Part shown: piece by piece, positions 51,049 through 57,999 of the stretch
How positions within the stretch are numbered: position 1 is the first letter of the stretch
Layout of the letters: every line of letters begins with the position of its first letter
Assembly (NCBI RefSeq): GCF_900323885.1
Contig: NZ_OOHJ01000006.1
Coordinates: forward strand, 855,946-919,945
Source of the DNA: [Actinomadura] parvosata subsp. kistnae
GTDB lineage: Bacteria > Actinomycetota > Actinomycetes > Streptosporangiales > Streptosporangiaceae
DNA length: 64,000 nucleotides
Direction of reading: 5' to 3'
Program-made: the position numbers and the translations under genes
The notes under the pieces: model-generated
Seen by the model: the letters and a program-made list of their open reading frames with translations, nothing else
The model's database searches: none
Told to the model about the DNA's origin: nothing

Positions 51049-51792
51049 CCGGCGCGCCCACAGATAACCCGCCAGCGCGATCCCCGCACTCCACACCGCC
51101 GCCTCCACCAGCTCCGGCCCCGCCGGCCGCCCCGCCAGCAGCGCCCGCAACGTCTCGATCACCGGCGTGACCGGCTGATGCTCGGCGAACCACCGCAACG
51201 GACCCGGCATCGACTCCGCCGGCACGAACCCGCTGCCGAGGAACGGCAGCACCATCAGCGGCATCGGCAGATTGCTCGCCGTGGCCACGTTCCTGCTCAC
51301 CATCGCCAGCGCCACCGACAACCACGTGATCGCGAACGTGAACATGGCCAGCACCCCGACCACCCCCGCCCAGCCCGCCACCGAAGCGGCCGGCCGGAAC
51401 CCGATCAGCAGCGCCACCACCATCACCACCGCGACCGCCAGGAACGTCTGCGCCAACGCCCCCAGCACGTGCCCCGTCAGCACCGACACCCGCGCGATGG
51501 CCATCGTCTTGAACCGGGCGATGATCCCCTCGGTCATGTCCGTCGCCACCGAGATCGCCGTCCCCTGCGCCGCCCCCACGATCGTCGTGACCATGATGCC
51601 CGGAACGAGGAAACCGACGTAGGCGGCACGGCCCGCGCCCAGGCCCGCACCCATCGCGCCGCCGAAGACGTACACGAACAACAGCAGGAACACCACGGGC
51701 ACGGCCGCGAACGTCAGGACCAGCGTCGGGTAGCGCCAGATGTGCCTGATCTGACGGCGCGTCATCGTCACCGAGTCGGTGATCGCTCTCAT
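51034..51792 (-). CDS. ABC-2 type exporter permease (DrrB-like)
   Basis: 252 residues, six transmembrane helices, with the ABC-2 C-terminal signature FLGSGFVPAESMPGPLRWFAEHQPVTPVIETLRALL typical of DrrB and related drug-efflux permeases. Its ATG overlaps the stop of the ATPase gene (ATGA). With that ATPase it should form a homodimeric-type exporter for a hydrophobic compound. The divergent fusion regulator at 52937 is the likely controller. Confidence 0.92.
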   Translation of the reverse strand: MRAITDSVTMTRRQIRHIWRYPTLVLTFAAVPVVFLLLFVYVFGGAMGAGLGAGRAAYVGFLVPGIMVTTIVGAAQGTAISVATDMTEGIIARFKTMAIARVSVLTGHVLGALAQTFLAVAVVMVVALLIGFRPAASVAGWAGVVGVLAMFTFAITWLSVALAMVSRNVATASNLPMPLMVLPFLGSGFVPAESMPGPLRWFAEHQPVTPVIETLRALLAGRPAGPELVEAAVWSAGIALAGYLWARRLYNR

Positions 51793-52790
51793 CGGGAGGC
51801 CTCCTGGGTCGAGGACGGCCCGGCCGCGCCCTCACGGGCCGGGGTGTCGCTGGTCAGCGTGAGGAAGACGTCGTCCAGATCGGGGGAGTGCACCGACAGC
51901 TCCGCCACCTCGACGGCGTGGCTGTCCAGCCACTCCAGCAGCCCCCTGAGCGTCCGCACCCCGCCCGCGTCGGGGATCTGGACGGTCAGCGCCTCCTCGT
52001 CGCAGGAGGAGGCGCCGACGTGACCGGCCGCCCGCCGATACCCGTCCGCATCGGCGAAACGCACCACGATGTGACCGCCCGGCACCATCCGCTTCAGCTC
52101 CTGCGGCGTGCCCTCGGCCACCAGCCGCCCCTGGCTGAGCAGCGCGATCCGGTCGGCCAGCTCGTCGGCCTCCTCCAGGTACTGCGTCGTCAGGAAGATC
52201 GTCACCCCGTCCCGCCGGACGAGCTCCCGCACGATCTCCCACATCGTGCGCCGGCTGCGCGGATCCAGCCCCGTCGTCGGCTCGTCCAGGAAGATGAGCC
52301 GGGGCGTGCCCACCATCGTCATCGCCAGATCCAGCCGCCGCCGCATCCCGCCCGAATACGTCGCCGCCGGCCTGCGCGCGGCACCGGCCAGATCGAAGCG
52401 CTCCAGCAGCTCCCGCACCCGCGCCCGCCCCTCGGCCCGGCCCAGGTGCAGCAGATCGGCCATCAGCCGCAGGTTCTCCTCACCCGTCAGGAAACCGTCC
52501 ACGGCCGAGAACTGGCCGGTCACCCCGATCGCGGCCCGCACCGCGTCCGGCTCGCGGGCCAGCTCGTGCCCCGCCACCCACACCTCGCCCGCGTCCGGCT
52601 TGATCAGGGTGGACAGGATCTGCACCGTGGTGGTCTTGCCGGCCCCGTTCGGGCCGAGCAGCGAGAAGACGCTGCCCTGGGGGATGGCCAGGTCGATGCC
52701 GTCCAGGACGCGGTGAGCGCCGTAGGACTTGCGCAGCCCCGACACCGAGACGAACGGACGCGTCCCGTCGCGATAGTACGTGTTCGACAT
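51789..52790 (-). CDS. ABC exporter ATP-binding protein (DrrA-like)
   Basis: 333 residues. Walker A GPNGAGKTTT, signature YSGGMRRRLDLAMTMVG, Walker B LIFLDEPTTGLD, and the DrrA-type C-terminal domain of about 90 residues (ADADGYRRAAGHVG to LDDVFLTLTSD). This is the daunorubicin-resistance group that exports antibiotics or lipids with a DrrB permease. First gene of the two-gene unit. A CGTTGC half-site lies at 52803-52808, 13 bp before its ATG, and a full palindrome at 52891, so repression by the divergent regulator is likely. Confidence 0.93.
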   Translation of the reverse strand: MSNTYYRDGTRPFVSVSGLRKSYGAHRVLDGIDLAIPQGSVFSLLGPNGAGKTTTVQILSTLIKPDAGEVWVAGHELAREPDAVRAAIGVTGQFSAVDGFLTGEENLRLMADLLHLGRAEGRARVRELLERFDLAGAARRPAATYSGGMRRRLDLAMTMVGTPRLIFLDEPTTGLDPRSRRTMWEIVRELVRRDGVTIFLTTQYLEEADELADRIALLSQGRLVAEGTPQELKRMVPGGHIVVRFADADGYRRAAGHVGASSCDEEALTVQIPDAGGVRTLRGLLEWLDSHAVEVAELSVHSPDLDDVFLTLTSDTPAREGAAGPSSTQEASR

Positions 52791-52890
52791 GATTGAAAGC
52801 TACGTTGCTTCAAGAAAATCCGTCAATCAGATCGTCTGCATCAGCGCAGGTAGAAGCCACGAAATTGATGCATTGACGCTGAACCTGAAC

Positions 52891-52905
52891 GCAACGAAAC
52901 GTTGC
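52891..52905. promoter_or_regulatory. Palindrome GCAACG-AAA-CGTTGC between exporter and regulator
   Basis: Perfect 6-bp arms with a 3-base centre. A further half-site CGTTGC lies at 52803, and TGACGC(T/C)GAAC is repeated at about 52874 and 52912. This cluster lies in the 146-bp gap between the divergent DrrA-like gene and the HTH fusion gene, and is the expected operator of that regulator. Confidence 0.65.
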
Positions 52906-52936
52906 ATCCCCTGACGCCGAACGCAATAGTGACCCC

Positions 52937-53635
52937 ATGGCACAAGGACGACTCACCCTCCACGACCGCCAGCGCATCGCCACCGGCCTCACCGAAGGCC
53001 GCTCCTACGCCGAGATCGCCCGGCGCCTCAACCGCCCCACCTCCACCATCAGCCGCGAAATCGCCCGCAACGGCGGCCCCGCCGACTACCGCCCCGAACG
53101 CGCCCACCACGCCGCCACCCGCCGGGCCCGCCGCGACACCCCACCCCGCCCGCCCGCCACCGACCCTCGCGACCGCGAAGTCTTCCAAGCCGAGGAAGGC
53201 GCCATCGAGATGGCGGTCGCCATGGGCCTGCCCAAAATGATCGCCCGCGTCCTCATCGGCCTGTGGCTCAGCGAGGACGGCCGCCTCACCGCCGCCGAAC
53301 TCGCCCGCGGCCTGAACGTCAGCCCCGCCTCCATCTCCATGGCCGTCGCCTACCTCACCCGGCAAGGCCTCATCCGACGCGAACGCGACCCCCGGCGGCG
53401 CCGCGACATCTACGTGGTCGACGACGACGCCTGGTACCACTCCAGCGTCATCGGCGCCCGCCAGACCCTCCAGGCGGCGGAGCTCACCAAAGCGGCGGGG
53501 GAGACGCTCGGGCTCGACACCCCCGCAGGGCGCCGCCTGGCCAGGGGCGGCGCGTTCCTGGAACGGATCAGCCTGGACGCCCTGGCCTCGGCCGAACGCT
53601 GGCGCCACCTGCTGCCGCCCGCCACCTCACCATGA
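52937..53635 (+). CDS. Regulator fusing an IS30-type HTH to a MarR/GbsR-like domain
   Basis: 232 residues with two DNA-binding modules. Residues 5-40 (LTLHDRQRIATGLTEGRSYAEIARRLNRPTSTISREI) match the HTH_38 found at the N-terminus of IS30 transposases. Residues 80-230 form a MarR/GbsR-like winged helix (LTAAELARGLNVSPASISMAVAYLTRQGLIRRERDP). No transposase catalytic domain is present, so it is a regulator and not an IS. It is divergent from the DrrAB exporter with palindromic sites between them, making it the likely repressor of that pump. Confidence 0.8.
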   Translation: MAQGRLTLHDRQRIATGLTEGRSYAEIARRLNRPTSTISREIARNGGPADYRPERAHHAATRRARRDTPPRPPATDPRDREVFQAEEGAIEMAVAMGLPKMIARVLIGLWLSEDGRLTAAELARGLNVSPASISMAVAYLTRQGLIRRERDPRRRRDIYVVDDDAWYHSSVIGARQTLQAAELTKAAGETLGLDTPAGRRLARGGAFLERISLDALASAERWRHLLPPATSP

Positions 53636-53811
53636 TCGCGGAGGGGGAGGGGCCTCCAGGCGGGGGGACCGCCCGCCTGCGTCCCTGCGTCCCTGCGCCT
53701 GTGCTGCCTGCGGCGTCGCCGGTTCGGCCGCGTTTCCTTTCCGGCCGATGCGGAGGCGGCACGTTCGTGCTCGCCCGACACACCACTGAACGTCCCGTTT
53801 GTTGCCCCATA

Positions 53812-53866
53812 AGAGGTATGCGCGATACCAAACAGAATCCAGCTTCTGTCCGGTATCGCATACTCT
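53812..53866. terminator. Composite hairpin between convergent genes
   Basis: An outer imperfect inverted repeat pairs 53812-53829 (contains GTATGCGCGATACC) with 53852-53866 (GGTATCGCATACTCT). Inside it ACAGAA (53832) pairs with TTCTGT (53844). The whole forms one long stem-loop between the fusion regulator and the P450, which converge here. It could be a two-way terminator or the remnant of a small mobile repeat. Confidence 0.6.
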
Positions 53867-53880
53867 GCCCCAAGAGGGGG

Positions 53881-55146
53881 TCACGTGAGGGAGTAGCGGA
53901 CCGGCAACCGCTTCAACCCGCCCACGAACGTCGTCGCCGTCCACGCCGGCTCACCATCGAGCTCGATGCCCGCCAGCCGGGGCAGCAGCTCCGCGAACAA
54001 CGCCGTGACCTCCATCCGCGCCAGCGCCGCACCCAGGCAGAAGTGCGCCCCGAACCCGAACGCCAGCTGCCGGTTCGGCCGGCGGCCGGCGTCGAAGCGG
54101 AACGGCTCGTCGAAGACGTCCTCGTCGCGGTTGGCCGACGGGTAGGACAGCAGCACCGATTCGCCCGCGCGGATCGGCACGCCGCGCACGCGGGTGTCGG
54201 CGGCGGCGGTGCGCATGAACGCCTTGACGGGGGTGACCCAGCGGATCATCTCCTCGGTGGCGGCCGGCAGCAGGGCCGGGTCCTCGCGCAGGCGGCGCAG
54301 CTGGCCGGGGTGGGTGATGAGGGCGTGCAGGCCGCCGGCGATGGTGGAGCTGGTGGTGTCGTGGCCGGCGGTGGCGATGAGGATGTAGTAGGAGGCGGCG
54401 GTGTTGTCGTCGAGGAGGCGGCCGTCGATGCGGGCGTTGGCGATGCGGGAGGCGAGGTCGCCGGTGGGGTGGGCGCGGCGGCGGGCGGTGAGGTCGTGGA
54501 AGTGGGCGAAGAGGTCTTCCAGGACGGAGGTGTGGTCGTGGGGGGTGCCGGTGCCGCGTCCGGTTTCGTCGTCGTCGTGGCCGAAGAGCTGCTGGGTGAG
54601 GTGCAGCATGCGGTCGAAGTCGGATTCGGGCAGGCCGAGGAGGGTGAGGATGGCGTGCAGGGGGTAGGGGGCGGCGACGGTGCGGGCGAAGTCGCAGGCG
54701 GGTCCGTGCTCGGCCATGGTGTCGATGTGGCGGCGGGCCAGGTGGCGCAGGCGGGTGTCGAGGGTGCGCAGGGTGGCGGGGCGGAACCAGTCGGCGGCGA
54801 TGGCGCGCAGGGGGCGGTGGTGGGGGTGGTCGAGGTGGACGAGGGTGGCGAGGGCTTTGCCTTGGGTGCGGCGGGTGTGGAGGGCTTGGTCGAGGGCGGC
54901 GGTGCGCAGGACGGGGCGGGGGGCGTTGAGCCAGAGGGTGTGGTCGCGTTCGATGGCGAGGATGTCGGCGTGGCGGGTGATGGCCCAGAAGGGGTTGTAG
55001 CCGGGTGCGGTGACGTGGTGGACGGGTGCGTGGTGGCGCAGGAGGGTGAGGGCGCTGTGGAGGTGGTGTTCGTCGGTGTAGGTGGCGGGGTCGGCGAGGG
55101 CTTGGCCTGCCTGGGTGAGGGCCTGGGTGGGGGTGGTGGCGGGCAT
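53881..55146 (-). CDS. Cytochrome P450
   Basis: 421 residues, soluble bacterial class. I-helix ATAGHDTTSSTI, K-helix EEMIRW, and the haem-binding loop FGFGAHFCLGAALARME with the axial Cys. A two-residue change in the K-helix ExxR (EEMIR) is normal. The N-terminal half uses His-rich, codon-biased stretches (HHRPLR, RHLARRHIDTM). The pattern resembles bacterial P450 groups that oxidise sterols, fatty acids or linalool-like compounds (CYP125/CYP142/CYP111 style), but the family cannot be fixed. No ferredoxin gene is adjacent. It lies 103 bp downstream of the small membrane protein gene. Confidence 0.93.
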   Translation of the reverse strand: MPATTPTQALTQAGQALADPATYTDEHHLHSALTLLRHHAPVHHVTAPGYNPFWAITRHADILAIERDHTLWLNAPRPVLRTAALDQALHTRRTQGKALATLVHLDHPHHRPLRAIAADWFRPATLRTLDTRLRHLARRHIDTMAEHGPACDFARTVAAPYPLHAILTLLGLPESDFDRMLHLTQQLFGHDDDETGRGTGTPHDHTSVLEDLFAHFHDLTARRRAHPTGDLASRIANARIDGRLLDDNTAASYYILIATAGHDTTSSTIAGGLHALITHPGQLRRLREDPALLPAATEEMIRWVTPVKAFMRTAAADTRVRGVPIRAGESVLLSYPSANRDEDVFDEPFRFDAGRRPNRQLAFGFGAHFCLGAALARMEVTALFAELLPRLAGIELDGEPAWTATTFVGGLKRLPVRYSLT

Positions 55147-55249
55147 GGTGTCTCCGTGGGCGGGCCTGGGTGCGGGTTGGCCCGAGGAGGCATTCCCGTG
55201 GCCGGCGGGGCCGAACCAGCGGGGCGGGCGGCTGGGTGTGTGCGGAGTG

Positions 55250-55504
55250 TTATAACCGGTTGACGAAGCGTGCGGCGGCGCGCTGGCTCATGCCGGTTTC
55301 GCCGCGGACGAGGAAGACGGCTTCCTGGATCTGGCCGAGTGCTTTGAGTTCGCGGGCCTGGTCGACGAGGTCGACGGGGATGCCTGGGCGGTTGCGCGGG
55401 CTTCTGGTGAGGCGGGCGGCCAGGATGATGAGCCAGATGGCGGCGGCGGTGATGACGGCGGTCAGGGCGATGATGCTGGGGGTGGCGATCTCCAGTGGGC
55501 GCAT
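55250..55504 (-). CDS. Small membrane protein with conserved C-terminal helix
   Basis: 84 residues. One transmembrane helix (about 10-32) and a soluble tail ELKALGQIQEAVFLVRGETGMSQRAAARFV that looks like a short HTH-like or peptide-binding helix pair found in other small actinobacterial membrane proteins. The ATG lies downstream of a clear A/T-rich promoter region. Function unknown; it may be transcribed together with the P450 downstream. Confidence 0.65.
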   Translation of the reverse strand: MRPLEIATPSIIALTAVITAAAIWLIILAARLTRSPRNRPGIPVDLVDQARELKALGQIQEAVFLVRGETGMSQRAAARFVNRL

Positions 55505-55857
55505 GGTGGGGCGTCTTCCCGGGTGTTGGTGGTTTATGCGGCCCCTCTCCGTAGTTGCTCGATAATGAACATTATGTCAAGTAGAGGGGGTGGGGAGGAG
55601 TCAGGCGCTCCCCTGTGCGGGTGGGGCGGGCGGGTTTTCTGGGAAGATTTTTTACGGCCGCCCGAGCGTTCCGAGCGGGGGTGTGCGGAGGGGGCTGGAA
55701 GGCGGCTGAGCGGGGGTGACGCGGTGTCATCGGCTCTGGTCGCACGGCCTGCGCGGGCGTTGACGGCCGCTTTGACTTTGGGTTGATTCCTGTTCTTGGC
55801 GGCGGATGTGGCCGTAGGGTGGAGCTCCTGCTATTCGCGCCGCGAGAGGAGCAGCAC
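55505..55857. other. Divergent control region, 353 bp
   Basis: It lies between the small membrane protein (minus) and the Cys-rich repeat protein (plus). The part near 55550-55585 is strikingly A/T-rich and holds the promoter/operator listed separately, flanked by CCCCTCT and AGAGGGG as inverted ends. The rest is GC-rich with no credible gene. Confidence 0.6.
55562..55580 (-). promoter_or_regulatory. -35 box with overlapping palindrome ATAATG-AA-CATTAT
   Basis: On the minus strand TTGACA (55580-55575) is followed directly by a perfect palindrome (ATAATG 55562-55567, CATTAT 55570-55575) filling the spacer. It should drive the small membrane protein gene and be blocked by a MarR- or TetR-type repressor. 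No regulator of this unit is identified. Confidence 0.55.
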
Positions 55858-56193
55858 GTGGGGAACGAGTCGGTGTTATGTCCGGTGTGTCAGAGAGTTC
55901 TGCCGGCCACCGGTAAGGAGTCGTACACGCCGCTGCGGGGGCGGCTCATCGTGACGAACGGGTACTGCGCGGGCGGCTGCGCCGAGGTGACCGAGCAGAC
56001 GTTGACGCAGCAGACCCTCACCCAGCAGACCCTCACCCAGCAGACGATGACGCAGCACACGTTGGCGGACCAGGCGCAGACGCAGCAGATGACGCGTCCG
56101 CAGCCGGTCGTCCCCTCCCCTGCCCCGATGCCCGTCCAGAACCCCGCGCAGGTGCAGCCCGCGGCTCGCGCGGGCCTGCGGGTGGTGCGTTAA
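55858..56193 (+). CDS. Small Cys-rich protein with TLTQQ repeats
   Basis: 111 residues from GTG 55858 (GAGAGGAG upstream). The N-terminal 40 residues carry CPVC and CAGGC, a probable zinc ribbon (LCPVCQRVLPATGKE, then TNGYCAGGC). The middle is a TLTQQ pentapeptide repeat from a 15-bp tandem array, and the tail is Pro/Gln-rich and disordered. Unrecognised; it looks like a zinc-binding head on a variable linker. The stop overlaps that of the convergent NTF2-like gene. Confidence 0.65.
   Translation: MGNESVLCPVCQRVLPATGKESYTPLRGRLIVTNGYCAGGCAEVTEQTLTQQTLTQQTLTQQTMTQHTLADQAQTQQMTRPQPVVPSPAPMPVQNPAQVQPAARAGLRVVR
55996..56070 (+). repeat. 15-bp tandem repeat, four to five copies, coding TLTQQ
   Basis: CAGACCCTCACCCAG-type units at 55996, 56011, 56026 and 56041 and a degenerate one at 56056, in frame in the Cys-rich protein gene. 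Two adjacent copies are identical. Confidence 0.9.
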
Positions 56194-56573
56194 GGCCCTG
56201 GGTGGTGGCCGTCGGCGGTGTGCCAGTAGTCGCGGGTGCGCACGGCCAGGCCGTCGGGGTCGAACTGGGCGAAGACGCAGCCCGCCAGGGTGACCGGGCG
56301 TCCGTTGTCGTAGGCGCGGACGCGGAACTCGATGGCGGCCTGGTCCCCGTCGACCAGGGGTGCGGAGAAGGTCACCTCGGGGTCGCTCTCGCCGGCGAAG
56401 GACCACGTGATGTAGTCGGCGATGGCCTGCCTGCCGTGGTGCGGCGGGCGGAACGGCATGCTGGTGTGGACGGCGTCGTCGCGGTAGAGGGCGGTGATGG
56501 CGGCGACGTCGTGGTGGGTCCAGCCGCGCTGCCAGGTGTCGGCGAAACGCTGGGCGGCCTGCCGGATGTCCAT
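56190..56573 (-). CDS. SnoaL/NTF2-like protein
   Basis: 127 residues. Cone-shaped NTF2-like fold pattern: FADTWQRGWTHHDVAAITALYRDDAVHTSMPF, HHGRQAIADYITW and VRTRDYWHTADG. Members are small-molecule isomerases or hydrolases, or binding proteins; no specific function can be given. ATG 56573 has GGGAG upstream. Last gene of the SMR-TetR-DUF952 operon, 20 bp after DUF952. Confidence 0.85.
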   Translation of the reverse strand: MDIRQAAQRFADTWQRGWTHHDVAAITALYRDDAVHTSMPFRPPHHGRQAIADYITWSFAGESDPEVTFSAPLVDGDQAAIEFRVRAYDNGRPVTLAGCVFAQFDPDGLAVRTRDYWHTADGHHPGP

Positions 56574-56593
56574 GGGCTCCCTTACGGGCGGGT

Positions 56594-56889
56594 TCAGGGC
56601 GTGTAGGGGCGTACGGCGGTGACCGCGGCCAGGGGCAGCGGCCCGTACAGGTGCGGGAAGCCGTTCTCCACGCGCACGTCGAGGCCGGCCGGGTCGATGT
56701 CGAGGACCAGCAGCGGCTCGGTGACGTGCCCGTAGAAGGCGGTGTGGACGCCGCGCAGCTGGCGCAGGTCGCGGCTGCAGTGGATGAAGCCCTCCTCCTC
56801 CAGGGTGCGGCCGAGGGTGGAGATGCGGTACTCCCCGCCGCCCGTGCGCTGTCCCAGTCGGCGGCCAGGGCGAGATGGTGGATGGTCAT
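56594..56889 (-). pseudogene. DUF952 protein, one apparent frameshift
   Basis: It starts MTIHHLALAADWDSARAAG at ATG 56889, overlapping the TetR stop (ATGA). After codon 19 the conserved DUF952 sequence (YRISTLGRTLEEEGFIHCS, then GHVTEPLLVLDID, then FPHLYGPLPLAAV) continues in the next frame to a stop at 56594. One extra base in the CCCC run at 56833-56836 restores a 98-residue protein. Given similar slips elsewhere in this window the gene is probably intact in the organism. DUF952 function is unknown (glutathione-transferase-like fold has been proposed). Confidence 0.75.
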
Positions 56890-57551
56890 GGGGTCCTTCC
56901 GGCGGTCGCCTGGGTCAGGGCGAGGCCGAGCAGGGCGCGGGCCTCGTCGAGAGGGCGTTGTTCCACGACGTGTTCGAGCCACAGGGTGGAGACGGTGGTG
57001 TAGAGGAGGCGGACGCGGGGGTCGTTCTCGGGCCGGCCGAGCGTCTCGGCGATGAGGCGGACGCAGCCGTCGGTCCAGCGGCGGGCGATGTGCTGCAGGA
57101 CGGGGTCGCGGCCGGCGTGGACGTACAGCTCCCACAGGCCGAGCTGGCGGGCGCGGTCGGCGGTGGCGACCTGGTCGGTGAGGGCGGGCAGGCCGTGGCG
57201 GGTGATCCAGGCGCGGGTGGTGGCCAGCTCGGTCTCCACCAGCTGGGCGAACGCTTCGGCCAGGAGCTGGTCGCGGGAGGCGAAGTAGTAGGTGGTGGCG
57301 GCCAGCGGCAGGTGGGCGCGCTGGGCGACGGCGCGGTGGGTGACGGCTTTGAAGCCGCCCTCGGTGAGCAGGGCGACGGCGGCGTTGAGGAGGGTGGCGC
57401 GGCGGCGGCGGCCGCGTTCCTGGCTCGGGGTGCGCGGGGTGGTGCCGTCCGGGTGCCCATCTGTGTGCCCGTCCGGGTGCCCATCTGTGTGCTCGTCTGG
57501 GTGCCCGTCTGTGTGCTCGTCTGGGGAGCCGGGTGGGTTCAGTGCGTTCAA
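56886..57551 (-). CDS. TetR family regulator with repeat-rich N-terminus
   Basis: 221 residues. The first 40 are an HTDGHPDE/G repeat coded by a 12-bp array, with no counterpart in typical TetR proteins. Then a TetR HTH (RRRATLLNAAVALLTEGGFKAVTHRAVAQRAHLPLAATTYYFASRDQLL) and a ligand domain. The TTG at 57551 overlaps the SMR stop (TTGA), so it is made together with the efflux pump it probably represses. The His/Asp repeat could bind metal or simply be a tolerated expansion. Confidence 0.87.
   Translation of the reverse strand: MNALNPPGSPDEHTDGHPDEHTDGHPDGHTDGHPDGTTPRTPSQERGRRRRATLLNAAVALLTEGGFKAVTHRAVAQRAHLPLAATTYYFASRDQLLAEAFAQLVETELATTRAWITRHGLPALTDQVATADRARQLGLWELYVHAGRDPVLQHIARRWTDGCVRLIAETLGRPENDPRVRLLYTTVSTLWLEHVVEQRPLDEARALLGLALTQATAGRTP
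57451..57522. repeat. 12-bp tandem repeat, six copies, at the TetR N-terminus
   Basis: Alternating GGGTGCCC(A/G)TCT and GTGTGC(C/T)CGTC(C/T) units run from 57451, so the pattern can also be read as three 24-bp units. On the minus strand they code for the HTDGHPD repeats. Confidence 0.92.
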
Positions 57552-57871
57552 TGGCCACCTGCGAGGTTGAGGAGGACGACGCCGCCGATGATGAGCAGGA
57601 TACCGCCGATCTTGAGCGGGGTGAGGTTCTCCCCCATGAACGCGGCGCCGATGAGGGCGATGGCGGCGGTGCCGGCGCCGGACCAGACGGCGTAGGCGGT
57701 GCCCATGTCGAGCTGGAGTTTCAGGACGCGGGCCAGCAGGGCGAAGGAGGTGATGTAGCCGGCGGCGACGGCGATGCTCCAGCCGAGGTGGGTGAAGCCG
57801 TTGCTGAGCTTGAGGGCGGTGGTGGCGAGGACTTCGCTGGTGATGGCGAGGGCGAGCAGGATCCAGGCCAT
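57548..57871 (-). CDS. SMR-family multidrug efflux protein (EmrE/QacC-like)
   Basis: 107 residues, four transmembrane helices. The conserved membrane Glu is in ALAITSEVLATTALKLSNGF (Glu13, equivalent to EmrE Glu14), and GTAYAVWSGAGTA and ENLTPLKIGGILLIIGGVVLLNL are family hallmarks. It exports lipophilic cations by proton exchange. First gene of the operon that continues with TetR, DUF952 and an NTF2-like gene. Confidence 0.94.
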   Translation of the reverse strand: MAWILLALAITSEVLATTALKLSNGFTHLGWSIAVAAGYITSFALLARVLKLQLDMGTAYAVWSGAGTAAIALIGAAFMGENLTPLKIGGILLIIGGVVLLNLAGGH

Positions 57872-57974
57872 GGGTTCTCCTGGGGTGTGGCGAAAAGTGG
57901 TACGGGTGTCCTGATTTTACGGTGCCGCTCCCCCGCCGGCGGCGCGGGCTGAGGTGAATCGCTTGAAAACCGAG

Positions 57975-57990
57975 TCGAATACGTGTTCCA
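57975..57990 (+). promoter_or_regulatory. LexA/SOS-box-like site before the radical SAM gene
   Basis: TCGAATACGTGTTCCA matches the actinobacterial SOS consensus TCGAAC-N4-GTTCGA at 10 of 12 fixed positions. It lies 10 bp before the GTG start, in the right place to block transcription. Radical SAM proteins of this family might thus be DNA-damage induced. Confidence 0.5.
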
Positions 57991-57999
57991 CTGGAGGGT

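Noticed and set aside
52937..53635. IS30 insertion sequence
   Set aside because: Only the HTH resembles IS30; there is no DDE catalytic domain and no terminal inverted repeats, and the rest is MarR-like.
41544..55146. Secondary-metabolite biosynthetic cluster (SARP, DrrAB, P450, UvrA-like)
   Set aside because: No polyketide, nonribosomal peptide, terpene or RiPP core gene is in the window; the genes are scattered among unrelated ones.
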